A DNA stretch of 64,000 nucleotides, taken from positions 34,925 to 98,924 of the forward strand of contig JBPCPW010000085.1 in NCBI GenBank assembly GCA_050998755.1, read 5' to 3'. The DNA is from JAXDLW01 sp050998755. GTDB lineage: Bacteria > Chloroflexota > Dormibacteria > DASZGP01. Made by a program: the position numbers and the translations under genes. Of this stretch, positions 44,198 through 52,769 are shown in pieces (position 1 is the first letter of the stretch; every line of letters starts with the position of its first letter). The notes under the pieces are model-generated. The model was not told where the DNA came from and searched no databases. It was given only the letters and a program-made list of their open reading frames with translations.

Positions 44198-44847
44198 TGC
44201 GGTCTCTGCTTCGGGCGCTGACGGGATCGACACGGCGGCGCCGCGGCGCCGGCCAGGCGATCACCGAGCTGGCCCTGATCACCCCACTCTGCCTTCTGCT
44301 GATCCTCGGCGGCTACGACGTGTCGCTGATGGGCACCGACACCGCCCTTACGGTGGCCGCCGTGCGGCACGGCGCCCGCCTGGCCTCGGAGCTGGGCGGC
44401 ACCAACACCGACCAGATCAGTTGCACAGGGACCCTGGCCGCCGGCACCAGTCTCGCCAGCATCGACCGCCCGATCGTGCAGACCGTGCTGGCGGTGACCA
44501 CGAACGCCTCCTACATGGGAGGCAACGGGGCGGGCTACGCCCCCGCCGGTCTGCCGGAGGAGATCGACATCTACCGTCCCTCTCAGACCGATGGGACCAT
44601 CGACACCGCCAACGACCACTACGACGAGTACGTGTACACCGATAACTTTAAGAACCGCAAGATCGGCCCGCCCCCTTACCTGCTCAGCCAGCGCTGCCAG
44701 GGCCCGTTGCCCCACGAGACGGATATTGGGGTGCGGATGATCTGGTACTACCGGCCCGCAAACGGCATCCCCGGTCCCAGCTTCAAGATGATCGAGTACG
44801 CCGTCGAGAAAATCGCCCTCTGCAGCGACAACTGCACCCCTGGATAG
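44197..44847 (+). CDS. TadE/TadG-like pseudopilin
   Basis: A 216-residue protein starting at ATG 44197 (TGATG overlap). The basic N-terminus, then GAGQAITELALITPLCLLLILGGYDV and a soluble C-terminal domain with Cys residues, matches the TadE-like minor pilin family (RGxxxxEFAL-type E5-equivalent: TELAL). Likely a minor component of the Tad pilus or a substrate of its secretion system. Confidence 0.82.
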   Translation: MRSLLRALTGSTRRRRGAGQAITELALITPLCLLLILGGYDVSLMGTDTALTVAAVRHGARLASELGGTNTDQISCTGTLAAGTSLASIDRPIVQTVLAVTTNASYMGGNGAGYAPAGLPEEIDIYRPSQTDGTIDTANDHYDEYVYTDNFKNRKIGPPPYLLSQRCQGPLPHETDIGVRMIWYYRPANGIPGPSFKMIEYAVEKIALCSDNCTPG

Positions 44848-44856
44848 GAGACGTTT

Positions 44857-46830
44857 TTGAGAATCAGCAGCTTCCGCAGGATTGCAGTCCCCGCCCAGGG
44901 CCAGCGCGGCCAGGGCCTGGTGATCTTCGCCCTGGCCTTTGTCTTCCTGATCGGCATTGTGGGCCTGGCCACCGATGGGGCCTTTGCCTACTTCCGCAGC
45001 GTCTCGGTGGAACGCGCGGCCTCCGCCGCGGCACTCGCCGGGGTGCCGTACATGCCCCTGCAGTTCAAGGCGCCCCCCAGCGGCAACGCCTGGGACCGCG
45101 CCCGGGCTGAGGCCGCGTCCAACGGCTTTGCCGACGGGGTCGGCGGGGTCACCGTGACGCCGTTCCCGACCGGCAGCGACCGCGAGCTGGGGGTCACCGT
45201 CACCGCGCCCTCCGCCACCTTCTTCATGAACGCCCTCGGCTTCCGCACCTTCAACGTCAGCCGCACCGCGGTGGCCGGCTACAAGCCGCCCATCGCGCTG
45301 GGTCAGCCCGGCGCGCAAACCGGCTCCGAGGTCTCCAAGCTGGGCAGCGGCACGTCCTTCTACTTCCCGCGCTACAAGGGATGGAACAACCTGCGCTCCG
45401 AGGGCGACGCCTTCACCCCCAACCCCCTGGACAACGGCAGCGCGGGGGCCGGCACCTCCGCGGACGTGCACCAGTTCAGCAAGATCAACGGCATCGAGTC
45501 CTCCCAGGTGGACTGCATGGGCGGCAGCTCGTACGCACTGCCGTGCCGCGGAGGCTACAACTGGCGCGTCGTGGTCCCGGACAACGTGAACGCGGAGGTC
45601 GATGTGTACAACGCCGCCTACGCCCCGGACTTCGGCAACAAAAAGAACACCTGCGAGAACAGTAAGAACCTTCCGAGCTGCAACGCCAGCGGGTATCACT
45701 ACCATGAGGACGACGTCGGTGGCGGTAACCATTGCGCCCCGACCTGTTCTGCCGCCCAGAAGGCCGCCTACAACGCGACCGGCTACACCCTGTTCCAGGT
45801 GCCGGACCTCTTCCTGCGGGCCCAGGACAAGGTGCTCACCCAGACCAAGGTATTGCCCATCGACGCCACGAACTGGGATGGCGCGGGCGGGGGCACGGGC
45901 GGCGGCTCGAGTGCCACTCCCAGCTACGTGAACGTCAACACCGGCGCGGTCATCACCCAGAACTACACAGGTGTGCTCGGCGGTTCCCCCCCGTGCAACA
46001 TGAACATCTATCACTCCTGGATCGACATCGCCAACTACGACGGATCGGGCACCGGCTGCCTCAGTGGCGACGGAGGGCTGGTCAGCCGGCAGACCAACTG
46101 CCTGACCCCGTGCACCTCCAACAACAACCTTGTCCCCGTCCCGGGCACCTTGGGTGGTGGAACCTACCGGCTGCGCGTCGACGCCCTGAACTCTGATGGC
46201 ACCTTCACCCCCAACCTGACCGGCGCGGAGATCGGGGGCAACGCCAGCAAGGGCTACTCGGTGCGGGTGGTCGATCCGATCACCAAGTTGCCGTGCGCCG
46301 GCTGCACCATCGCCGCCTGGCAGGACATCTGTGTATACACCCCGCTGAACGCAGGTACCGGTACGGTGCCGCTGTTCGAGCTGACCTCCGACTACGCCGG
46401 CGCGACCATCGATGTCGACGTGTTTGACATCGGCGACTCCGGAGGCGACGTGGCGCTCTCGATTCTCGACCCATCGGGGAACCCGGCTGCGCTGGGGGCC
46501 ACCGGCAGCATCAGCAATAGCGGCATCAGCCGGCTGGTGCCGGGCACCCAGCACATTCCCCCCCAGTCACCCGCGCCCCTGCCGCTGGGGTCCATCACCC
46601 CGCTGGTGACCACTCCCCCCGAGGCCACCTACTCCGCGGCCACCTCCGCCTACGGACCCGAGTACCAGGGAAGCTGGATCCGGCTCACCATCCCCATTCC
46701 CGCCGGCTACTCCCCCGGCGCCTACCCCGCCGACTTCTGGAGCCTGCGCTACGTCAACACCGGCGGTGCCAATGACACCTTCACCTTCACCGTCACCGCC
46801 CGTGGCGGCCCGGTCCACCTGAGGAACTGA
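44857..46830 (+). CDS. TadG-like large secreted/pilus-associated protein
   Basis: A 657-residue protein starting at TTG (after ATAGGAGACGTTT). QRGQGLVIFALAFVFLIGIVGLATDGAFAYF is the TadG-type N-terminal TM motif. The long extracellular part contains several Cys pairs, an Asn/Gly/Ser-rich middle and C-terminal beta-strand regions (e.g. VDVDVFDIGDSGGDVALSILD). TadG homologues with a vWA domain exist, but no MIDAS is visible here. Third gene of the pseudopilin operon; a hairpin at 46837-46858 follows. Confidence 0.82.
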   Translation: MRISSFRRIAVPAQGQRGQGLVIFALAFVFLIGIVGLATDGAFAYFRSVSVERAASAAALAGVPYMPLQFKAPPSGNAWDRARAEAASNGFADGVGGVTVTPFPTGSDRELGVTVTAPSATFFMNALGFRTFNVSRTAVAGYKPPIALGQPGAQTGSEVSKLGSGTSFYFPRYKGWNNLRSEGDAFTPNPLDNGSAGAGTSADVHQFSKINGIESSQVDCMGGSSYALPCRGGYNWRVVVPDNVNAEVDVYNAAYAPDFGNKKNTCENSKNLPSCNASGYHYHEDDVGGGNHCAPTCSAAQKAAYNATGYTLFQVPDLFLRAQDKVLTQTKVLPIDATNWDGAGGGTGGGSSATPSYVNVNTGAVITQNYTGVLGGSPPCNMNIYHSWIDIANYDGSGTGCLSGDGGLVSRQTNCLTPCTSNNNLVPVPGTLGGGTYRLRVDALNSDGTFTPNLTGAEIGGNASKGYSVRVVDPITKLPCAGCTIAAWQDICVYTPLNAGTGTVPLFELTSDYAGATIDVDVFDIGDSGGDVALSILDPSGNPAALGATGSISNSGISRLVPGTQHIPPQSPAPLPLGSITPLVTTPPEATYSAATSAYGPEYQGSWIRLTIPIPAGYSPGAYPADFWSLRYVNTGGANDTFTFTVTARGGPVHLRN

Positions 46831-46836
46831 CCGGCG

Positions 46837-46858
46837 GCCGGAGCCCTGTCGCTCCGGC
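46837..46858 (+). terminator. Hairpin after the TadG-like gene
   Basis: Perfect 8-bp stem GCCGGAGC (46837-46844) / GCTCCGGC (46851-46858), 6-nt loop. No U-tract, so a weak terminator candidate. Confidence 0.5.
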
Positions 46859-46876
46859 ACTCCATAATTAGCGGCC

Positions 46877-48019
46877 GTGATCGACCCGCTGGAACATATA
46901 CGCGAGCTATCCCAGGTGATCGGGCCGCGGCCCTCCACCGGGGAGGGCGAGCGCCTGGCGGCCGGGTACGTCACCGAACAGCTTGAGAAGTTTGGCTACC
47001 TCGTGAAGCAGGAGCCGTTCCGATCGCCCAACTCGTTCAGCCAGGTCTACATCCCGATCTATCTGTTGGCGCTGATGGGCTTTGTCGCCGATGCCCTGGG
47101 GAGCCTGGCGTTTGCCCTCCTGCTCACGGGGGTGGCGTTCGTCTGCTTCGTCGGTGAGAACACCACCTCCCTGAAGCTGATCTCGGCGGTGATCCCCAAG
47201 GCCAAGAGCCTGAACGTCGTCGCCCGGCTTGCGCCCCGTGAACTGCCGCGGCGCCGCCTGGTGCTGGTGGCTCACCTGGACTCCACCCGCTCCGGCCTGA
47301 TGTGGCACCCCCGGCTGGTCAAGAGCTTCCGCGCGACTTTCCTGATCCTCGCCGTCTGCCTGGCCGTCCTGCCGGTGCTGATCGTCCTCGAAGTCGCGAC
47401 AGGCAAGCGCTTCTTCTTTCCCCTGGCCATCCCCTTCACCGTCTACGTGGCGTACGCGCTGTTCCTGTTGATCCACCGCGAGGCCTTCTACCGCCATGTT
47501 GACGGCGCCAACGACAACGCCAGTGGTGTCGGGGTGATGCTGACGCTGGCCGAGGTCATGGCCCTTGATGCCCCCGCGGAGACCGAGGTGCTGATCGTGG
47601 CCACGGGGTGCGAGGAGGCTGGGCTCGTCGGTATGCAGAGCTTTCTGCGCCGCCACAAGGAGGAGCTGGCTCGATCCTGGATCATCAACATCGATAACGT
47701 CGGTGCCGGTGAGGTCAGCTACACCACCAAGGAGGGGATGTTGCTGCCGCACAAGACCGGACGCGAGCTGAACGAGACCGCGGCCAAGGTTGCCGCGCTC
47801 CCCGGCATCAATGTCAACGCGGCGGCATTCCGAACCATGAGTAACGACACCGAGCCGGCGCTGCTGCGGGGGCTTGAGGCGATCACCGTGATCGCCACCA
47901 CGGACGGGGTGCCGGTCAACTGGCACTGGAAGACCGACACCTTTGACAACATCGACCCCGACAGCGTGGACATGGCCTACCGCTTCGTGGAGCAGATGGT
48001 CCGCCGCCTGCTGGCGTAG
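46877..48019 (+). CDS. M28-family zinc aminopeptidase with TM segments
   Basis: A 380-residue protein starting at GTG. It has the M28 metal-binding order AHLDSTRSG (His-Asp), DGANDNASGVGVML (bridging Asp), GCEEAGLVGM (Glu-Glu catalytic pair), IDNVGAG (Asp) and a C-terminal His in NWHWKTDTFD. Unusually, three or more hydrophobic segments sit between the first residues and the catalytic elements (e.g. PIYLLALMGFVADALGSLAFALLL, FLILAVCLAVLPVLIVL), so the enzyme is membrane-embedded. It may trim extracellular peptides for the permease encoded next. Confidence 0.88.
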   Translation: MIDPLEHIRELSQVIGPRPSTGEGERLAAGYVTEQLEKFGYLVKQEPFRSPNSFSQVYIPIYLLALMGFVADALGSLAFALLLTGVAFVCFVGENTTSLKLISAVIPKAKSLNVVARLAPRELPRRRLVLVAHLDSTRSGLMWHPRLVKSFRATFLILAVCLAVLPVLIVLEVATGKRFFFPLAIPFTVYVAYALFLLIHREAFYRHVDGANDNASGVGVMLTLAEVMALDAPAETEVLIVATGCEEAGLVGMQSFLRRHKEELARSWIINIDNVGAGEVSYTTKEGMLLPHKTGRELNETAAKVAALPGINVNAAAFRTMSNDTEPALLRGLEAITVIATTDGVPVNWHWKTDTFDNIDPDSVDMAYRFVEQMVRRLLA

Positions 48020-49411
48020 TTGGAGGGCACGGGCGGACTCCGCCGCGGCCTCGGCCTGCGGACCACGGTCGCCACCAGCACGGGCCTGGCCTTCTCAGCC
48101 TTCAACTTTCTCGGCGCGGTCACCGTCGCTCTCTTCGTCGCCGGGAACGCAGCCTGGCTCGCCATCCTCATCGCGGGCCTCCTGGCCCTGCTGGCGGCCT
48201 CGGCCTTCGGCGAGCTCAACAGCCTCTATCCCAGCGCCGCCGCCATACGCGTGTACATGAAGCACTCGATGGACGACCGGGTCGCCCTGACCATCGCCTT
48301 GACCTACATGCTGACCATCGTCCTGGTCATCGCGGCCGATGCGTTCATCATCGGGCGGGCGCTGCAGTACGTCCTGTTCCCGGACCAGGTGCTGCTGTCG
48401 TTCCCGATCATCGCGGTGCTGATCCTGCTTGCGGTTATCGCCAACCTGCGCGGTGTTCGCATCGCCGGCCGGGTCGAGGAGATAGCGACCTTCATCACCT
48501 TGGCGGTGACCACCATCGTCTCGGTATGGGCGCTCTCGATCCACGGCTTCGCCCTCAAGTTGCCGGTGAGCGGGCTTTTCTCGGGTCACAACGCCAACCC
48601 TCTGGCGGCGGTGGTTGCCGGGGTCTTCCTCTTCTCCGCGTTCGAATGGGTGACGACCACAGCGGAGGAGGTCCGCTCACCCAGGCTGATCCCGCAGTCG
48701 ATGCTGATCGCCCTGGTCCTTTTGTATATTGCCACCGCCGCATTCGCGATGGCGCTCACCAGCTGGTTCCCAGACCATGCCTTTCTCCGGGACAAGCCGT
48801 ACCCACAGCTGCTGCTGGCCCAGAAGGCGCTCGGCACCGGCGGCCTGTTCCTGATGCTGGGTTGCACCGGGCTCACCGCCATCAACACCTTTAATGGCGG
48901 CTTCCTGACGGCCTCGCGTTTCATCTACGCAACCGCGCGCGAGGGTAAATTGCCCGCAGCGTTCGCCCGCCTCAACGACAACGCCGTGCCCCACGTTCCG
49001 GTGATTGTGCTGGGGGTCTCCTCGCTGGTGGTGGCGACGCTGGTCTACGTCAGCCAGTCATGGCTGGTGCTGGTCGCGGTGGGAGCCGCGCTCGAGGCGA
49101 TGATCTACGCCGTCGCGGCGTACTGCGTCATCATGCTTCGCCGCCGCCAACCCCAGATGAAGCGCGCCCAGCGGATGCCGTTTGGCTACGTCACCCCGGT
49201 GCTGGCACTGGTTGTGTTCTCCGGGTTGACCCTCGTGGCCTCGTTCACCGATCCGAGCAACCCGGAGGGGTTCAGCATCGTTCCCCTGGTTTCACTGCTA
49301 CTTGCCGCCGCGCTGGCGGCGGCGTACGTCTTCTTCGGCGTGCCCCGGGTGCAGCGCGCCCAGGCCGCCCGGGCGCCGCGACGTCCACGGCGGCCACCCC
49401 GAGCGGGTTGA
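48020..49411 (+). CDS. APC-superfamily amino acid permease
   Basis: A 463-residue transporter with ~12 TM helices starting at TTG one base after the M28 stop. TSTGLAFSAFNFLGAVTVALF (TM1 helix break), SAFEWVTTTAEEVRSPRLIPQ (loop after TM6) and TAINTFNGGFLTASRFIYATAREGKLPAAFARLN are APC signatures. Tight coupling with the peptidase suggests peptide hydrolysis and amino acid uptake. Substrate amino acid not deducible. Confidence 0.9.
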   Translation: MEGTGGLRRGLGLRTTVATSTGLAFSAFNFLGAVTVALFVAGNAAWLAILIAGLLALLAASAFGELNSLYPSAAAIRVYMKHSMDDRVALTIALTYMLTIVLVIAADAFIIGRALQYVLFPDQVLLSFPIIAVLILLAVIANLRGVRIAGRVEEIATFITLAVTTIVSVWALSIHGFALKLPVSGLFSGHNANPLAAVVAGVFLFSAFEWVTTTAEEVRSPRLIPQSMLIALVLLYIATAAFAMALTSWFPDHAFLRDKPYPQLLLAQKALGTGGLFLMLGCTGLTAINTFNGGFLTASRFIYATAREGKLPAAFARLNDNAVPHVPVIVLGVSSLVVATLVYVSQSWLVLVAVGAALEAMIYAVAAYCVIMLRRRQPQMKRAQRMPFGYVTPVLALVVFSGLTLVASFTDPSNPEGFSIVPLVSLLLAAALAAAYVFFGVPRVQRAQAARAPRRPRRPPRAG

Positions 49412-49440
49412 CCCTCGGCGGTGGTGCCGCGGCTTAAATG

Positions 49441-49471
49441 AAAAGACGGCGAGGCCCGCATAGGCCCCGCC
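49441..49471 (-). terminator. Intrinsic terminator of the histone-like gene
   Basis: On the minus strand a 9-bp stem (49471-49463 with 49456-49448, one mismatch) is followed by GTCTTTT (49447-49441), 16 bp past the stop of the 49487 gene. Also lies after the APC gene and could end both. Confidence 0.8.
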
Positions 49472-49486
49472 GCCAGGTTCTGGAGG

Positions 49487-50266
49487 CTAGCTGCCGGACG
49501 ACTCGCCCGACGGCGGTGTGGTCTTCGTCGCGGTCGAGCGTTTTGACGCGGTCTTGCGGCCACCCGCCGAGCCCGCCGCACTGCGCCGGGCCGCGGTGAC
49601 CCCCTTGGCGGTACCGGTGGACGCGGCCTTCGCCGCGGTCTTCACCGCCGTGGTCGCGGTCTTGGCGGCGCGGGTTGTCGTCTTCGCCGCAGTACGCGCG
49701 GTCCTCTTTGCGGCCGTGGCCGTCTTCTTGGCGGTGGAAGTCGTCTTCTTCCTGGCGCTGGTTGACTTCCGCTTCGCCGATGTCGAGGCGCTGCGCTTGG
49801 TTGACGCCGTGCTGCGCTTGGCTCCGCTGGTGCGCTGCGCCGCGGAGCGCTTGGCGGTCGACGTGGCCTTCTTGGCGCGGGTGGTGCTGCTCTTGGCGGC
49901 GCTACGACCCTGTCCGACGGCCTTGCGAATCTCGTTCTCGAGGGCCCGGATCCGCTTGTCCAGGTCCGAGGCCTTCACGGCCCGACCCGACAGCGTCTCG
50001 ATCTGCTTGGTCAGGTTCTTCTCCAGGGTGCGGTAGCGGCGCTCGAGGCCGCCGAGGTTGGCGTTGACCTCACGCAACTGCTTCTCAAGCGAAGTGAGAG
50101 TGTCACTGGCGATCTTCTGGGCCGACTTGACCGCGCCGGTCGCGCGGTCCTGGGCGTCACTGATCAGTTGCTGGCCGGTGTCGACGATGTCGCCAAGCCC
50201 AGTCCCCGACAGGGGACTGCGGCTCCGGCTGGAGCTTTTCCGGGTCGAGGTCTTGCGCTTGCTCAC
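49487..50266 (-). CDS. Histone H1-like Lys/Ala-rich protein
   Basis: A 259-residue protein. The first ~110 residues form a coiled-coil-like domain (SLEKQLREVNANLGGLERRYRTLEKN, LDKRIRALENEIRKAVGQG). The remaining ~150 are low-complexity Lys/Ala/Thr/Ser/Arg (KKTTSTAKKTATAAKRTARTAAKT), resembling eukaryotic H1 tails and the bacterial AlgP/Hc1-type proteins that condense DNA. Similar two-part proteins in high-GC bacteria bind nucleoid or polyphosphate/PHA granules; the phasin-like gene nearby at 52770 has a comparable N-terminal half. Terminator downstream. Confidence 0.78.
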   Translation of the reverse strand: MSKRKTSTRKSSSRSRSPLSGTGLGDIVDTGQQLISDAQDRATGAVKSAQKIASDTLTSLEKQLREVNANLGGLERRYRTLEKNLTKQIETLSGRAVKASDLDKRIRALENEIRKAVGQGRSAAKSSTTRAKKATSTAKRSAAQRTSGAKRSTASTKRSASTSAKRKSTSARKKTTSTAKKTATAAKRTARTAAKTTTRAAKTATTAVKTAAKAASTGTAKGVTAARRSAAGSAGGRKTASKRSTATKTTPPSGESSGS

Positions 50267-50371
50267 GGATGGCTTCCTCCACTCACTTCAATTGTCGGCC
50301 GCTGAACGCCGCCGAACCCAAGTGCAAATCATTACAGTCCTGATGTTGGGTGTCAAACTCGGGCTCGAAAG

Positions 50372-50408
50372 TTAGGCATACCTAATTTCTGGCTTTATCT
50401 AGGCTAAA
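50372..50408 (+). promoter_or_regulatory. DtxR/MntR-type operator pair upstream of the regulator gene
   Basis: TTAGG-CATA-CCTAA (50372-50385) is a perfect palindrome matching the ends of DtxR/IdeR boxes. TTTATCTAGGCTAAA (50394-50408) is a second, imperfect site with TTTA/TAAA ends. They lie 9-45 bp before the ATG (50417), next to a -10-like TAAACT (50405-50410). Expected to mediate Mn- or Fe-dependent autoregulation. Confidence 0.7.
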
Positions 50409-50416
50409 CTATCGGG

Positions 50417-51085
50417 ATGCCCGCAAAGCACCCACAACCTGCGCTGCAGGACTACCTCAAAGCGGTTTACCGTGTCACTGAGTCGAGGGGCGGAGAGCCC
50501 GCCAATACCAAGGCGATAGCCGCTGAGCTGGGTGTGTCTCAGCCATCGGTTTCGGCCATGCTCGACCGCATGGCTGCGGACGGCCTGGTTGACTACGTGC
50601 ACTACGCGGGGGCAACGCTGAGCCGCAGGGGCCGGCGCGCCGCCCTGCGGGTGATCCGCCGGCACCGACTGCTTGAGCTCTACCTGGAACGCTTCCTGGG
50701 CCTGGGTTGGGACGAGGTCCACGAGGAGGCTGAACTCCTCGAGCACGCACTCTCCGCGCGGGTCGAGGCGGCCATCGACGCCGCGCTGGGGCAGCCTGCG
50801 TTCGACCCCCATGGTGACCCCATCCCCAGCGTGGACGGCGCGGTGCGGCGCGCCGACTGGCGCAGCCTCTGGGACAGCCAGGTGGCCGGTCGCGCCCGCA
50901 TTGCGCGAGTCAGCGACGCCGACCCGGGCCTGCTCCGACACCTGCGGCGCATGGGGATCGTGCCCGGCGCGACGGTCTCCGCGATTCGCCGCGAGAGCGG
51001 GGGGGCGCTGCGGCTACGTATCGGCCGGCGCGAGGAGATGCTTGGCCGCGAGGCGGCTGAGAAGGTCTTCGTAACCGTTGTCTGA
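50417..51085 (+). CDS. DtxR/MntR-family metal-dependent regulator
   Basis: A 222-residue regulator. Winged helix (~8-70: ANTKAIAAELGVSQPSVSAMLDRM), metal-binding dimerisation domain with the RRHRLLELYLERFLGLGWDEVHEEAELLEHALS motif (His/Glu/Cys-position ligands), and an SH3-like FeoA C-terminal domain (GIVPGATVSAIRRESGGALRLRIG). The lack of a Cys at the second-site position used by DtxR for iron (M10/C102-type set) leans to Mn sensing, but I cannot settle it. Controls itself and the overlapping transporter gene. Confidence 0.9.
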   Translation: MPAKHPQPALQDYLKAVYRVTESRGGEPANTKAIAAELGVSQPSVSAMLDRMAADGLVDYVHYAGATLSRRGRRAALRVIRRHRLLELYLERFLGLGWDEVHEEAELLEHALSARVEAAIDAALGQPAFDPHGDPIPSVDGAVRRADWRSLWDSQVAGRARIARVSDADPGLLRHLRRMGIVPGATVSAIRRESGGALRLRIGRREEMLGREAAEKVFVTVV

Positions 51086-52433
51086 GAGCACCGTTTCCAG
51101 CGAGGCGTCCCGCCTCGGTCACGAGGACACCCTTCGCTCCCGGGACCGCCTGCGGGTGGTCCGAGCGCGTCGCGGCGGCTCACGCTGGCGGTTGCTCTAC
51201 CTGCTCGTGGGTCCCGGGGTGCTGGTGATGCTCGGCGAGAACGACGGTCCCAGCATGCTCTCCTACACCGCCACCGGCGCGCAGTACGGCATCGGGTTCT
51301 TCCTCCCTTTCATCCTGCTCACCTTCGTCGGCGCGATGGTCGTGCAGGAGATGGCACTGAGGGTTGGCGCGATCACGCACCGCGGTTACGGCGAGTTGGT
51401 CTTCCAGCGATATGGGAACTTCTGGGGCTGGGTGTCGATCGGCGACCTGGTTCTGACCAACGTCATCACCCTGATCACCGAGTTCATCGCCATCCGCGTC
51501 GGCATGGCCTACTTCGGGATTCGCCCAGAGCTGGCCGTCGCGCTGGGGGTCCTACTGGTTGGCGCCAGCATCACTGGCGGCCGCTACTGGCGCTGGGAGC
51601 GTGCGGCGCTGGCCCTGGCGGCATTCAACGTCCTCTTTGTTGTCGCGGCGGTGGTTTCGCGGCCCGACTATGGGGCGGTGGGTCACGCCTTTGTCACCTT
51701 CGGTCCACTGCCCGGTGGCCGGCTTCAGGTCCTGATGCTGATCGTGGCGTCCAATGTGGGGGCCACGGTCACCCCGTGGATGATCTTCTTCCAGCAGAGT
51801 GCGGTGGTTGACAAGGGAGTGACGCCCAAGGACCTCAAGCAGGGACGCATTGACGTGGTGGCGGGGGGTCTGCTCGCTGCCCTGGCCGGGTGTGGGGCGG
51901 TCGTGGCGGCCTCGGTGCTCTTCACCCACCACGTCACGGCCCCCCCCGGACTTGGTGGGGCGGACTATGCAGGCGCGTTGCGGGCGGTGTCCGGCCCGGC
52001 GCTCCCGGCGATTCTTTCCCTGGGCCTGATCGAGGCCGGCGCGCTCGCCTGCCTCACCATCTCCACCGCCACCGCCTACTCGGTTGGCGAGGCCATCGGT
52101 GGCGCCCATTCCTTCAACCGGAAGTTCGGCGAGGCACCGCTCTTCTACAGCATCATCGTCGGGGTGGCCGTGCTCGCCGGCCTGGTGGTTCTGATCCCCG
52201 GCGCACCCCTGCTGAACATCACTCTCAACGCCAACCTCCTGGCGACCATCCTGATGCCGGCTGCACTGACCTTTCTCATCCTGCTGGCGAACGACAGGGA
52301 AATCATGGGCAACCGCGGCAACGGTTGGCGATTCAATGTCGCCGCAGGCCTGGTGATGCTCCTGGTCGTGGCAGCGGGCGCCGGCTCGACGATCGTCACA
52401 TTCATCGCGACCGTGGGAACGCCGCACTCATGA
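51078..52433 (+). CDS. Nramp-related divalent metal transporter
   Basis: A 451-residue ~11-TM transporter starting at TTG, overlapping the regulator gene by 8 bp. The fold and motifs are Nramp-like, but the metal site differs. TM1 reads GENDGPSMLSY instead of the canonical DPGN, and TM6 reads VTPWMIFFQQSAVVDKG instead of MPHN. These substitutions resemble the Nramp-related Mg-type transporters (NRMT) more than MntH. Metal could be Mg2+, Mn2+ or Fe2+; the DtxR-type control favours a transition metal, which makes the mismatch notable. Confidence 0.87.
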   Translation: MSESTVSSEASRLGHEDTLRSRDRLRVVRARRGGSRWRLLYLLVGPGVLVMLGENDGPSMLSYTATGAQYGIGFFLPFILLTFVGAMVVQEMALRVGAITHRGYGELVFQRYGNFWGWVSIGDLVLTNVITLITEFIAIRVGMAYFGIRPELAVALGVLLVGASITGGRYWRWERAALALAAFNVLFVVAAVVSRPDYGAVGHAFVTFGPLPGGRLQVLMLIVASNVGATVTPWMIFFQQSAVVDKGVTPKDLKQGRIDVVAGGLLAALAGCGAVVAASVLFTHHVTAPPGLGGADYAGALRAVSGPALPAILSLGLIEAGALACLTISTATAYSVGEAIGGAHSFNRKFGEAPLFYSIIVGVAVLAGLVVLIPGAPLLNITLNANLLATILMPAALTFLILLANDREIMGNRGNGWRFNVAAGLVMLLVVAAGAGSTIVTFIATVGTPHS

Positions 52434-52696
52434 CCGGGTCCGCCGGACGCGCAGAGTTCACGGGCGAATTGCTCAGCGAGGAGCACCGCCGTCACATCTT
52501 CGAGGGCGAGCCGGACGAGGATCTGATCGAGGGCCTGGAGCCCGACCAACTGGTGGAGGTGATGAACCGCCGCCTGCCGCGCGCCAGCCTTGGACGCGGA
52601 ACTGCAACATTCCTATGGCTGCTGCGGGTGCTTCTGCTGCTGCTGGCGGCGATGGCCCTGTTCAGCTTCGTCGCGGCCCTCCGCCCGGGCTCCTGA
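52430..52696 (+). CDS. Small membrane protein encoded with the Nramp-like transporter
   Basis: An 88-residue protein. ATG overlaps the transporter stop as ATGA. Acidic N-terminus with FEGEPDEDLIEGLEPDQLVEVMNRRL (a possible metal- or partner-binding helix) and a C-terminal TM (TFLWLLRVLLLLLAAMALFSFVAAL). Co-translation suggests an accessory role in metal uptake. Not assigned to a known family. Confidence 0.65.
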   Translation: MTGSAGRAEFTGELLSEEHRRHIFEGEPDEDLIEGLEPDQLVEVMNRRLPRASLGRGTATFLWLLRVLLLLLAAMALFSFVAALRPGS

Positions 52697-52769
52697 GAAG
52701 TTCCGGCCGGGCGGGATGTGCTGCGTATAATCCCGGGCATGTTGCTGCACTGCGTCACAGCGGTGGGGC

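Noticed and set aside
44104..46554. An 816-codon open frame on the minus strand across the pseudopilin genes
   Set aside because: It is antisense to the TadG- and TadE-like genes, its product is His/Gly/Val-rich and unlike any protein, and the plus-strand frames carry clear TadE motifs.
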